Assembly (NCBI GenBank): GCA_000697335.1
Contig: JNEM01016070.1
Span: 1 to 25,366, forward strand
DNA length: 25,366 nt
From: Conidiobolus incongruus B7586
Lineage: Eukaryota > Entomophthoromycota > Entomophthoromycetes > Entomophthorales > Conidiobolaceae
Reading direction: 5' to 3'
In this document: positions 1-10,195 of the stretch, one piece after another
Layout of the letters: every line of letters begins with the position of its first letter
Position numbering within the stretch: position 1 is the stretch's first letter
The notes under the pieces: generated by a model
Database searches by the model: none
What the model saw: only the letters and a program-made list of their open reading frames with translations
What the model was told of the DNA's origin: nothing
Made by a program: the position numbers and the translations under genes

Positions 1-1323
1 ATATTAATATATTTGATAATTTTATAAGTTAATATATTCTTATTATAAAGTTAATTAATATAAAAGTAAATTTTTTAAAAAAAAATTTAAATATTATAAT
101 TTTTAGTTATATTACTAACCACTTATATTATTATCATCTAATTAAATAATATCAGCTTATTTTATAATCATTAAATTACCTATTATTATTTATTTATACT
201 TTTATAAATAAAATTTAATATTGGAAAAAAAAGCTTAAATTTCAAAATACATAAATTATTATTGCTAAATTTAATATAGAATAAATATTGGCTTATATTT
301 AACTTTATTTTATTTATAAACATTAATAATATAGAAAATAAAATATTTATATTAATTATAAAGATCTGAATTAATATCAATATAATATATATAGTATAGT
401 GATAAAAATATATATATAAGCTTTGTTATATAAATCCTTTTAACCTATAAACCTATATATTCATAACTTACTTTAGTTAAACTTTAGGTTTTAATATATT
501 AACTAAAAATATATTAAATATAATCAGATATAATTAATTATATTCAAACAATAGATTTTTATAATATAATTTATTTTAAGTTAATATAACTATCAGTTAA
601 TTATTTTATAAGTAAATATTCAAGTGATTTTAATTATATAACTTTGTTTTATAAGTTAATATATAATATATTTATATAAATAATATTAAATTAATTAAAA
701 AATTTTTAATTGAAATATTAAAATAATTTTTAATATATTATTATCTTTATTAATCAAAAATCTTAAATAAATCACTTAGTGATAAATGGTAGGTTTGAAA
801 TAAATTAATATTTTTATGAGTTGTTTATAATTTCTAAATATTTTTCAAAGGCTCATAGTTAAATTTTAATAAAACTAAAATAAAAAATTTATAATTCTCA
901 TCATTTATTCAAAATTAAATTAAATAATAAATTATTAAAAAATAATTTTTTAATGAAAAACATTATATATCAATATATATAGTTTAAAACTATAAATTCT
1001 CTTAATTATGTTATATATAATTTATCCTTGAAATTAAAATGATATTTGAAAAATTATAAAATTAAAAAATTTACCTTTTTCCAATTTTGAGATAATAATT
1101 ACCACAAAATAATATTTATGAATCATAGCAGTATATTAATCGAGTAAGATATCTCAATTGATTTAATTGTTAAAAACATTTAAATCAATAATATTAATCA
1201 AATCATATTAATATCATAATTGAAATCCTATAACTATTATAAAAAATGTTTAATGAAATCTTAACATTTGAATTCCAATGTCTAATTTAATTGTGACAAA
1301 ATACATGTTGATTTCTGAGTCAC
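1..1323. other. AT-rich intergenic region
   Basis: Nearly pure A+T sequence upstream of the quinone oxidoreductase gene. The only structure I can support is the eroded Tc1-like terminal arm at about 412-659, listed separately. Reading frames here are short and low-complexity. The stretch nearest 1324 must hold the promoter of the + strand gene, but I see no distinct motif. Confidence 0.6.
412..659 (-). mobile_element. Eroded terminal arm of the Tc1-like family
   Basis: This stretch aligns by eye with the reverse complement of the 5' arm of the Tc1-like element at 17055-17300. It holds the inner repeat block (ACCTATATATTCATAACTTA around 451), then a shared block TTTAGGTTTTAATATATTAA at about 482-501, and ends in TTTTATAAGTTAA where the intact element has TTTTGCAGGCTAG. 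The outer differences are all G-to-A or C-to-T. A TA dinucleotide (660-661) follows, as expected for a Tc1/mariner insertion. Weak similarity to the leader upstream of the transposase continues leftward to about 370. No transposase homology is recognisable further left, so this is an end fragment or a copy whose body is lost. Confidence 0.6.
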
Positions 1324-2617
1324 ATGTCAACAAATAAAATTCAAACCAATATAAATTCAATATATCAGACCATGATCTCATCAATTTTAATCAGTACAAT
1401 GAAAGGAATTTTAATCCCCAACTATATTAAATCTATTGAAGAGCTCAAAATTAGTAGAGATCTACCAATTCCCGATAAAGTCAAAGATGGTAAAGTTTTG
1501 ATTAAAGTAATGGCTGTTGGTCTAGGTTTTCCGGATTATTTACAAGTAATACTTCATATAATATAATGTTTTTATTTTTATTAATATATTTTTAGGCTCA
1601 GGGCAAATATCAAGTAAAGCCAAAAGCTCCATTTGTATTGGGTATGGAAGTGAGTAGCTATATAATTCACATTCAATTCATGTTGACTTATTTGATCATA
1701 GTTTTCAGGTATAGTAGTTAAGACAGCAGAAGGATCCAATTTCAGTGTGAACGATAAAGTATTCGGAATAAGTCAGGGCGCTTTAGCCCAATACGTTTTA
1801 GCTGACGAAATGACCCTTATGAATATCCCTGAAGGGTTGTCATTCGAAGAAGCTGCCAGTATTCTTATCAATTATCCTACTAATTATATTGGGCTATTTC
1901 ATAGAGTTCACTTGCAAAAAGGTATTTTTGTAGTGATATATTTATCATAAATCAGTTTTTAATAGGAAACTATTAGATCAAACTATTCTTATTCACGGCT
2001 CAACCGGTGGTGTAGGTTTAGGTGCTGTACAAATGGCAAAAGTAAATATACAACTTAAATCACTCTAATGCATTAATGATCTAACAGCTATAATCTAATA
2101 GATGATTGGAGCAACTGTTATTGCTACAGGCTCTAATGACGAAAAACTCAAATTTGCTAAAAATGTAGGAGCTGACCATGTGATCAATCTCAATAAAGAC
2201 AAGGAATGGTACAATACAGTAAAAGAGATAACTGATGGAGAAGGGGTTGATGTTGTTTATGATCCTGTTGGATTGGTAGATATTTCCATGAAGTGTATCA
2301 AATTCAAAGGTCAGATCTTGATCGTCGGATTTGCAGCTGGTAAATGGGAGAATGTAGCTATGAATCGTGTTCTTTTGAAAAATGCTTCTCTTGTTGGATT
2401 ACATATGGGTGCTTATATGCACAAAGATCCAGAGACTCTACTTAGTAGCTGGCAAGAGCTATTTGAACTATTCAAAACCAAAAAGCTCACGCCTTTAATT
2501 TATCCCAAAAAATTCAAATTGGAAGATGTACCTGAAATCTTCAAATTAATTCAAGATCGTAAATCGATTTCTAAAATCGTTGTTACAATGGATCATGAAG
2601 AACCATCCAAATTGTAG
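1324..2617 (+). CDS. NADPH:quinone oxidoreductase-like (zeta-crystallin/MDR family) protein
   Basis: Zinc-independent medium-chain dehydrogenase/reductase, expected to reduce quinones or enals with NADPH. Exons by eye: 1324-1545, 1596-1649, 1702-1921, 1977-2041, 2102-2617, giving 358 aa in one continuous phase. The N-terminal GroES-like half contains LGMEFSGIV, with EFSG across the second splice. The Rossmann motif HGSTGGVGLGAVQMAK (about 172-187) spans exon 4, followed by GATVIATGSNDEKLKFAKNVGADHV in pieces, and the C-terminus has the family's VPEIFKLI segment. Introns are 50-60 nt. Met26 (1399) begins MKGILIPNY, which is where bacterial and fungal relatives start; the extra 25 residues may be a leader or 5'UTR. 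It converges on the Nup155-like gene with 147 bp between stops. Substrate is unknown. Confidence 0.88.
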
Positions 2618-2764
2618 AAATTACTCCAATAAATCGCAATATATTACAGTATAATTAAGATAATTAATAGAATATATTATATAATCATAATGTATAGTTT
2701 TATTATATAAGTTTGATAAATCATATGATTAATATAACTATGATTTAATAATAATTAATAATTC

Positions 2765-5700
2765 TTAGACGGAGGAAGTAGCTTGGCTTTGATTAAATTG
2801 CTTACATTGAGCCCATTGTTCATGAATTTTTTGAGTAATTTCGGCATTTCTAAATTAAAGTTAATAAATATGTTTAAAAATTGCATTTAATAAATGACAA
2901 ACCTGTTATTACGAATGCTATCATAATAGTAATCTTCCAATATAGATTCTAATAAATGTTCTAAATAGCGAAGAGATGAGGGCTCATCAAAAGGTTGGGG
3001 CTGTTATAAAATGCATTAATAAGTGATTTAAATGAAAAGTGAAATAGTATTACCTTTTGAGATGTCCATGAATTAACCAAATCAATTAAAGTTTCATAAG
3101 GAATACCGCATTGAGTCATAATTTTGGTAGCCCACTTAGGATTGACTTCATCCTTATGCTGATAGGCAAAGATATTGAGTAGTAAGAATATAGTGTCGAC
3201 AGGGAAAGTGGAGGTATTCATCAATTCGGTGCTCAGTTGAACAATTTCCCTTCCAATAGCTTCGGCTTGACGAAGTGAATGGTGGTGAGGAAGAGCAGCG
3301 CGTTGAAAAACTTTCTGCCAGAGAGCAACCAAAAGTTCGTTATCTTGAAGATTTGTTAATTGATAGATATTAAGGAGAGAGCGTGTGAGTTCATAGCGGA
3401 TAGCAAATGTGTAAAATAGGTCTTGGTCACTAAAGAGTTTCCTTCTTAATAAATCAATATCTCTCTTACGCTCGTCTGAAGGAGCAGAGCTGATTTCATG
3501 CAAAATATCCATTTGAATAGTGGCCAAGCGCAAGGTATAATTAATTTCTGAAGGTAAATTGCGCATTGGGTGCTCAAAGGGAAGAGGAGGTTGTGATTGG
3601 ATTAAGTTATATGCTGATGTCAAATAACCAATGCGATCATCCAAAGTGGATTCAATATCATCACGTCTGGCAAGCTGATACAATGATTTGGCAGCTTCGA
3701 GAGGGCGGTTTTGTTGCACTAAAACCCTCCAGAGTAAAGTCTGTTTGGCAATATCGGTGGGGGATTTGCTCAAGAACTCAGTTAGCTCAGTTGATTTGTA
3801 TTCAAGTAAAAGAGTTTGCCATTTGTTAGTTATGTACCATTCATAGATTGTAGCATGAAGGATTGGATCATGGTTACGGTTAAGGAAGTTAATCAATGAT
3901 ACATGGAGTTTTAAAATTTGATGACTATTTTTCAAATCAATGATATTAGTTAAATCGGGGTGAGATAACTTAAGCCAATGAGTGGCTCTTTGAACCCAAA
4001 TATCATAATAAGACTGAGTATTTTGATTAGAGCGATCTTCAGGAGAAATAAAGAATGTGTTGGCTGGAGCATTAGCAGCTGAGAATGGTGGCTGGGACAT
4101 TAATACAGAGGCTTGATACTGAGCAACTTGGACTACCAACTCCAATCCTTGTTCGAAAAAGCCGGTTTGGAAATAAAAGTCTAAAATGCCTGAAATGTTG
4201 TTGTGATTCAACTGAGGTGTAGCTTTCAATATCATTCTATGGGCGTCAGATAAATCTTTGGCCAAAGAAGGATTGGCAATAGCTTGGTTGAATTTTTCTT
4301 GAGCTTGAAGTAAGAAAATCTTATCCTTTGAAAAAAATAAAGAGCAATTCTTCTCTAAAATTTCAACCAATTGGTTTCCTTCTATTTCAAAAGTGAAACT
4401 CTTGATGACAACTTGAGAAATTAATTCTTGAATAGAAACATTGGGTGATTCAGCATGAATAAATTCACTGAATTTTAAAGCTTCTAAGCTCTGTAAAGTT
4501 TGCTCATTCATTCCTTTGGTTAATAAAGTCAAATTCAAAGTGTTTAAGACTTCTAACAGATCAATGGCTTGGAGAGTGGAGTTCACTAAGTGTTTAATTT
4601 GCTTGGCAACGGCACTATCGGAAGCAATGCTATTGGATTGGGACGGGGAACTTGAATTCATATCATTAGGTTTTTCAATGGAAAATTCATACATGGTCTT
4701 TTCCAATTGTTGAATTAAATTGTTAAGTTTTTGGATATTGTTTTTGACAAAAATTAAAACTGAGTACTCAATATGGAGCTCAAGTACCTTTTGAGCTTTG
4801 TCGCTACTAAGATCCTTGACAGTTTGTGTTTTGAAAGGGGTTACTGAGTAAATAGGTGCAATGAGTTGAGAAAAGTATTCCAAAACAATTTCAAGTCGGG
4901 TACTCTTAGTTGTAGCAGCAGAGAATACTGCAACTCCGAGAGGTACTATATCACTCAAAAGATTAGTTACATTATTCATATTAACACCATGTATAAATAT
5001 TTACCTGTGGTACCATTTGAAATACTGGTAGAAGTGGTGATAGATCCCTCTTTAAGAGAAAGGAATATTTTAGTAGCGGATTGTGTTAATTTTTGATCAA
5101 TTTGAAGATGAGTGAGGTTATAGGACTGAAATTTTGACAATTCACCTCCCAAGACATAGGCATTGTAGGTCATAATGGCAAGACACATCAATCCTAATTC
5201 GACTGGATTATACACAGTTAAAAGTAATTTAATACTCTCCTCAATATCGGTATCAGATAGAATGATATCAACTAATATATCAATAGGACGGCGGATTGAC
5301 AAGGTAATCAAAGATGAAGAAGTGAGAATGAAATATGATAAGGGACCTCCAGTAGATTGAGTCTTAAAAGGAGAAAATACTTGATAGTGCTTGGCCAAAG
5401 ACTTGGGAATGACATCTGAAGGCAATGGATTTGGAGGAGAATTGAAAATGGCTTTAACGGGATGAGCCAAAGGTATAGAAGTGATGGTTTCAACAAATTT
5501 TGACGAATCAACTGAAGAGATACATGGAATTGAAACAGTGGCAGAGGTGGGAGTATTATTGATGATAGTAACTCCTTCGTTGTAGTAACATTGAGGAGTT
5601 CCTTCAATGGTATGTGTAGGACTGAATCTTCGAATATGGGCCAAATCAATGCCAAAATTAGGCCTATACCTAACATAAAGTCGAAGAGCATTGGATGTAA

Positions 5701-6808
5701 ATATGGTTACTTGAGGGGATGAGTCATGAGAAGGTTGCATTGATAAAATTTTGAAATCTGGGCTGATGTGATATGGGGATGTACTACTTAATCTCATGGT
5801 TTCTTTGACTAAATCCCCAATATTTCCAACAGATTTGGCGTCAGAGTTAGGTTCAGGCCCAAATAGATAGGCATTGAGTTTGCCGGAGTGATAGAGAACA
5901 TAGATGACGGAATTGGAGGATTGGGAGGTAGCTACAATTTGATGAATAGGATCAATGGATGGTGTCATCAGTTTAGGCAAAAATAACTCCCATGATGATC
6001 CTGTTAAATTGACAATTCGAGATGCATTATTAAATAATCCTTCTTCAAGTTGATAGATCAATTCATAAAGATGTCCGTCGGTTCCTCCTAACATGATTCT
6101 ACCATTCTGTATAGAAATAGCATCATTGAATCTGATCTGACCGGTGGGCACTGCTATTGAAGTTTGAATAAGTCTTAACTCACCCTTGTTTGAGATGTTC
6201 ACTCCAATAAGTTGAATTTGAGATTGCTGGCAAACTAATAAGATATGTTTTACGTCAGAGTTAAATATACCAGGTTTAGGTTGAACTAATTTTAAAGCAT
6301 AGCATGGTTCTTTCAAATCTTCGTAAAAGATGAAATCAGATCTATAAATTGATGTTAAAATGAGGAGAATATATATTACATACATAGCAATTACCCATCA
6401 AAAGGATTCCAAAAATAGATTTTCTTTTGTTGAATTACGAATGCTCGATTAATTTGAATTAATGCACCCCAAATATTGTCGGGTTGATTCAATTCTATAT
6501 TGAAATTAGATATTAAATATGTATTTAAGCAAAACTAAAGAAAATATTACCTGCTAAATGGTCAATAATTTCTTTAGGGAAAATAGCGGTGGATTTGACT
6601 TGAATGAATTTAGAAAATAGAGGATTGTCTATGTATTCTCCAGAAGTTAAACCTTGTCAATAATTATGAATTAGTAAGACCTATGTGATTTCGCATTGGA
6701 ATATATACCTTGAAAAAAGGAGTCAGAATCGATTGATTTATTAAATTTAGATATTTTTGTTTCTAATTCTCTAGAAACTTGAGATTGAAAAATGTTAGTA
6801 GTATTCAT
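2765..6808 (-). CDS. NUP155: Nucleoporin of the Nup155/Nup157/Nup170 family
   Basis: Inner-ring scaffold nucleoporin of the nuclear pore complex. Exons on the minus strand, 5' to 3': 6808-6709, 6652-6551, 6494-6395, 6341-5005, 4945-3054, 3000-2903, 2849-2765. Phases agree throughout and give 1237 aa, a little shorter than human (about 1390) or yeast Nup170. The N-terminal third is the Nup133/Nup155-type beta-propeller: IFPKEIIDHL, then INRAFVIQQKKIYFWNPFDG (about 84-103), then YALKLVQPKPGIFNSDVKHI; these match the family's FPEI..AW..IDN.L.LWNY and LVKPKPGVF blocks. From about residue 550 the protein is alpha-solenoid, beginning VPLGVAVFSAATT. All introns are 52-59 nt. The 5' end faces the small + strand gene at 7754 across 945 bp. 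The start codon is the first Met in phase with the propeller. Confidence 0.9.
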
Positions 6809-7753
6809 TTGAGTGAATTTTGGAATCAAGCTGTATATTCGAATACTTATTTATAAACTAAAGTAAATAATAAGTAGTTAGATACGAGTTACGGTGTTTT
6901 GTATTTTATTAATTATAGTAATAAAAAATTATTTGTATTTAAATAAATAAATGAAATTATATACGTACCAAAAAAATGAAATGTGGGGGATGGTATTATT
7001 ATAAATAATACAATAGTTTTAATAATTTAAATTTTAAGATATTTTTTATAGGACGATTTTTGTTTATGAGTGATTTTAATACACCTTGACAGTTTCAAAA
7101 ATGATGATGTGGAGGGTCAAATTGAATTTATAACCTAACTTGATTCTTTTAAGAATTTTAAAATTATGGGACAATTTATTTTTCTTTTTGTATCCTTTTA
7201 TAATTAAATTCAAATATAATACAAATTGATAAAGGTAAAATAAATGCAAGTATGATAATATAAATAATTTGTTCGATTGTGATATCAATGAAAATACTGC
7301 CATAGTGAATTTAAATTTTAATAAAATTTTCATCAAATTGACAATCAAAATTTTAATAAAAAAAACCAAAAATCATCAATATTTTGAATCCTGCTTTTAT
7401 TTTAATAAACTTAATTAACGATTAGAAAAAAAATGTGAATAACAGTTTTTGAATTCAACAGATTGTTTAAAAATATAAAATATTATAAAATTATCAAAAA
7501 AAGTCATAGTAATAATTCTTATTTAAGGCTATATTTTGTATTTAGTTAATGAAATTATGATTAATTTTATTTCAAAGCCAGTATTAGTTTCTCTTTGTTC
7601 AATATTGGTACATCAACATTAACCAAGTTTTGCTCCAGCCCTTAATACTTACATTAATTTTCTATCCCATAATAATTGAAAACATCCCTGTTTCAATAAA
7701 ATATCCAAAACTCAGTACCAAAAAATTTGTTTCAAAAAACTAATTAAAAAATA
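6809..7753. other. AT-rich divergent intergenic region
   Basis: This gap lies between two divergently transcribed genes and must contain both promoters. The 97-codon minus-strand frame at 7076-7369 is Leu/Ile/Lys-rich and low-complexity, with no family resemblance. I see no RNA gene, repeat or transposon end. Confidence 0.5.
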
Positions 7754-8411
7754 ATGATAGAAATAGAATATATACTTGAGCAACAAAATATATTAGGATG
7801 CTTAAAAGACCAATCCAATCAATTAGATAATATGTTAAAAACTCACGATAATTGCATTTATAAGGAATTAAACTTAAATAATAGTTTTATTAGGATGATT
7901 TATAACCATATAGTAAATATATAATTGATATAGTTATATTATCGTTAGTTAATATGATATTAGACTAAAATCAAAGAATTTGAATATCAATTACTCACAA
8001 TTCAACAGAATTTGGAAAGTGAAATGGAAGAGACCAATGAAATTTATAATTTTATTCAAGGTATATTTGATTATATAATTATAATTATAATAAATTAATA
8101 TATTAAATTCAGAAAAAATTAATATACAACAAAAAAAAATCTAATCTTGCTAAATCAATTTAAATTATTTTATCAGAGTTATTATGGTTTGAATTTAAAT
8201 TTTCAGTTACTAAATAAGAAGTTATTTCTTCATTATATTCTATTGTTTTATAGATAACTTAATATTTCATTATTCATAGAAATAATCTTTTCAACTATCC
8301 AATTATGAAAAATGGATACTGTTAATGAGTTTTATTATTGGTCTCATATTTCCATCCATCTTTATATTAGACAGCTATTTCAACTACAATTCCAATCGCT
8401 TATACGGTTAA
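7754..8411 (+). CDS. Small coiled-coil protein, possibly frameshifted; weak Spc24-like look
   Basis: Not confidently recognised. Exons by eye: 7754-7912, 7964-8060, 8113-8220, 8280-8320, 8371-8411, with GT-AG introns of 50-59 nt. The first two exons encode a polar heptad-rich stretch (IKEFEYQLLTIQQNLESEME, then TNEIYNFIQ) typical of coiled coil. In exon 3 an A-run (8141-8149, nine A) shifts phase. As given, the frame ends at about 96 aa. One more A would keep it open through FKLFYQSYYGLNLNF and the last exons to a 148-aa protein ending SYFNYNSNRLYG. The coiled coil followed by a small globular end, and the KLFYQSYYG block, faintly recall kinetochore Spc24 (KLYRSLG), but this is a guess. The gene converges on the EngB-like gene with 30 bp between stops. 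Confidence 0.5.
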
Positions 8412-8441
8412 ATAAAATGTATCAATAAAAGATTTATTAGT

Positions 8442-9870
8442 CTACTCATCATATAATCCCTTCATTGGACTCACTTCATTTTCTTTTTTCTTCTTCCATT
8501 TACTCACTCTCTTAGCTTCTGGATTGGCTTGTTGTTCTAAAAATTGTTTCCTCTCTTCAGCCCTCTTTTTGGAATCAATAGAATCTTCAAACTTTTTGGA
8601 GGTTTTGGAAGATTTATCGGATTTTGGGGTAGGTAAATTGGAATGAGTCTTAGATTTCACACGAATACCCACAGTATGTAATAAAAATCTTCTTAATTCG
8701 TTAACACCTGCGAAAGTTACGGAACTGAGAGGGATGATCCGTTGATTGGCATATTTGTAGTTTTTAATTTCCTAATTGTTCATTTAGTATAATAATTTGA
8801 TTATATGGTGATTTAATCACGTTTTGAATTAATTCTAAATTTCTAGCTAAGATTTGTCTTACTACTAAATCACATTTAGTCATTACTATTTGATATTTGA
8901 TCTTATTACTAAATTTAAATTAATAATAATTAAGCGATGATATATAAGTTAACTTACGATTCTAACATATTCATAAATTCTCTATCTGCAGGTTTTAAAG
9001 CTAATTAAATATTAATAATTTAGAAAAATAAATATTTTTATATCACTTACTATGTCTTCCATCTACTAATACTAATAAAATTTTAAAAGATTTTCTTTGT
9101 GTTAAATAGTGTTCAATCTAATATATTAACATTAGTATAAAATTATTAAAATCAACATATTGATTACTAATTGACTCCAGCTTTGTTTTACTTCTTCCTT
9201 AGCATAAGCAAATCCATACCCTGGCATATCCACCAAATGGAACTGTTGATGAGCTTCATAAAAATTTAATTGTTTGGTGACACCTGGACGATCTGCAGTT
9301 CTTACAACGGTTGAAGAGCATAACGAATTAATTAATTTAGATTTACCAACGTTGGAACGTCCTAAAGCTCTATGAATATAACAATGATGTAGATGATGTT
9401 ATGATAATTACCAACAACAGCAATTTCGGGTAAAGTATCTGGAGGGAAACTCTCTTTTGTTTTAGCACCTGCAAAGAACTGCAAAATAGGAAACTATAAA
9501 GCACATATTAATATCAATAATATTCAATTATATTATTAACTATTACATCAACATGATTCTCCCATTTTCTCTGACTAGGGTGCCTATACTTCATAAATCT
9601 CTGATTTTTTATCTGACATAATCCTAATTTGTCAATGAGTTCAAACGTTTGGTTACTAGGTTGATAACTCATAAATTTTTTGCGATTGCTGATGCCTTCA
9701 GCTTTCGCTTGTTCTCGTAACTCGTTCACCGTTATCGAACTAGTGTAGCGTCTGATTAGGAATGGCAAAGGTTTTATTGTCTAGAGATTTTTGGAGGTTA
9801 AATGTATGATATCAGGGTATAAGATATTAATTATTACAAGGAAATTATTTTTGATTAAATTTAAAAACAT
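8442..9870 (-). CDS. EngB/YihA-type ribosome-assembly GTPase, probably mitochondrial
   Basis: TrmE-Era-EngA-EngB-Septin family GTPase, EngB branch (bacterial EngB/YsxC, animal GTPBP8, yeast Mrx8), linked to large-subunit ribosome assembly in organelles. Exons on the minus strand: 9870-9838, 9780-9547, 9493-9412, 9361-9168, 9117-9051, 9000-8958, 8908-8821, 8771-8442, giving 356 aa in consistent phase. Motifs: G1 GRSNVGKS 117-124, the TADRPGVTKQLNFY switch region from 138, G3 DMPGYG 161-166, G4 TKCD 228-231, G5 SS at 263-264. The first exon of 11 codons supplies the only suitable ATG. With it the leader reads MFLNLIKNNFL then TIKPLPFLIRRYTSS, a basic Ser/Thr-rich mitochondrial-type presequence. 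The last 75 residues are a lysine-rich tail beyond the usual bacterial domain. Starting at exon 2 would need a TTG. Confidence 0.87.
9838..9870 (-). other. Predicted 33-nt first exon (targeting leader) of the EngB-like gene
   Basis: Exon 2 has no ATG between its upstream in-frame TAG and the conserved part, and a good acceptor (CTCTAG) lies at 9781-9782. The nearest upstream ATG (9870) opens 11 codons and stops cleanly at a GTAATA donor in phase 0. The joined leader is basic and Ser/Thr-rich, as for mitochondrial import. Confidence 0.6.
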
Positions 9871-10195
9871 TTCTAATATAAATATTTATGAATTTAATAT
9901 TGGAACCTAAAATTATTAATTTTAAAAATTAATATTCCTATGAAAAATAATTGATTGAAATACTGTTAATTCATTTACTTTAATATTATTTTATTAATTA
10001 TATTTAGTTTAAAAAATAGATTTTGAACTTAATACCGTTATTTAATATTTCAATTTATAAATTTTGTTATGGGATTAATTTTTACATTTTTTATTTATTA
10101 TTCCTTATATACAATCTATCTTTATAATTAAAACAATTAAAATAATAATAATAAATATCTAAAAATAATTAAAATTAAATTTATTAAATAAATAA
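9871..10195. other. AT-rich gap between two minus-strand genes
   Basis: It holds the 3' flank of the rhodanese gene and the promoter of the EngB-like gene. I see only low-complexity A/T sequence and no coding or repeat structure. Confidence 0.6.

Noticed and set aside
3566-5360. Several + strand frames inside the Nup155-like gene
   Set aside because: They are antisense shadows of well-supported Nup155 exons.
7076-7369. 97-codon minus-strand frame between Nup155-like and small genes
   Set aside because: Low-complexity Leu/Ile/Lys sequence with no domain, in the same A/T-only composition as non-coding DNA.
8321-8411. C-terminal membrane anchor (WILLMSFIIGLIFPSIFIL frame) for the small + strand gene
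   Set aside because: Its frame meets a stop just upstream and cannot be reached in phase by any visible acceptor; treating 8321-8370 as a GT-AG intron fits the phase of the other exons.
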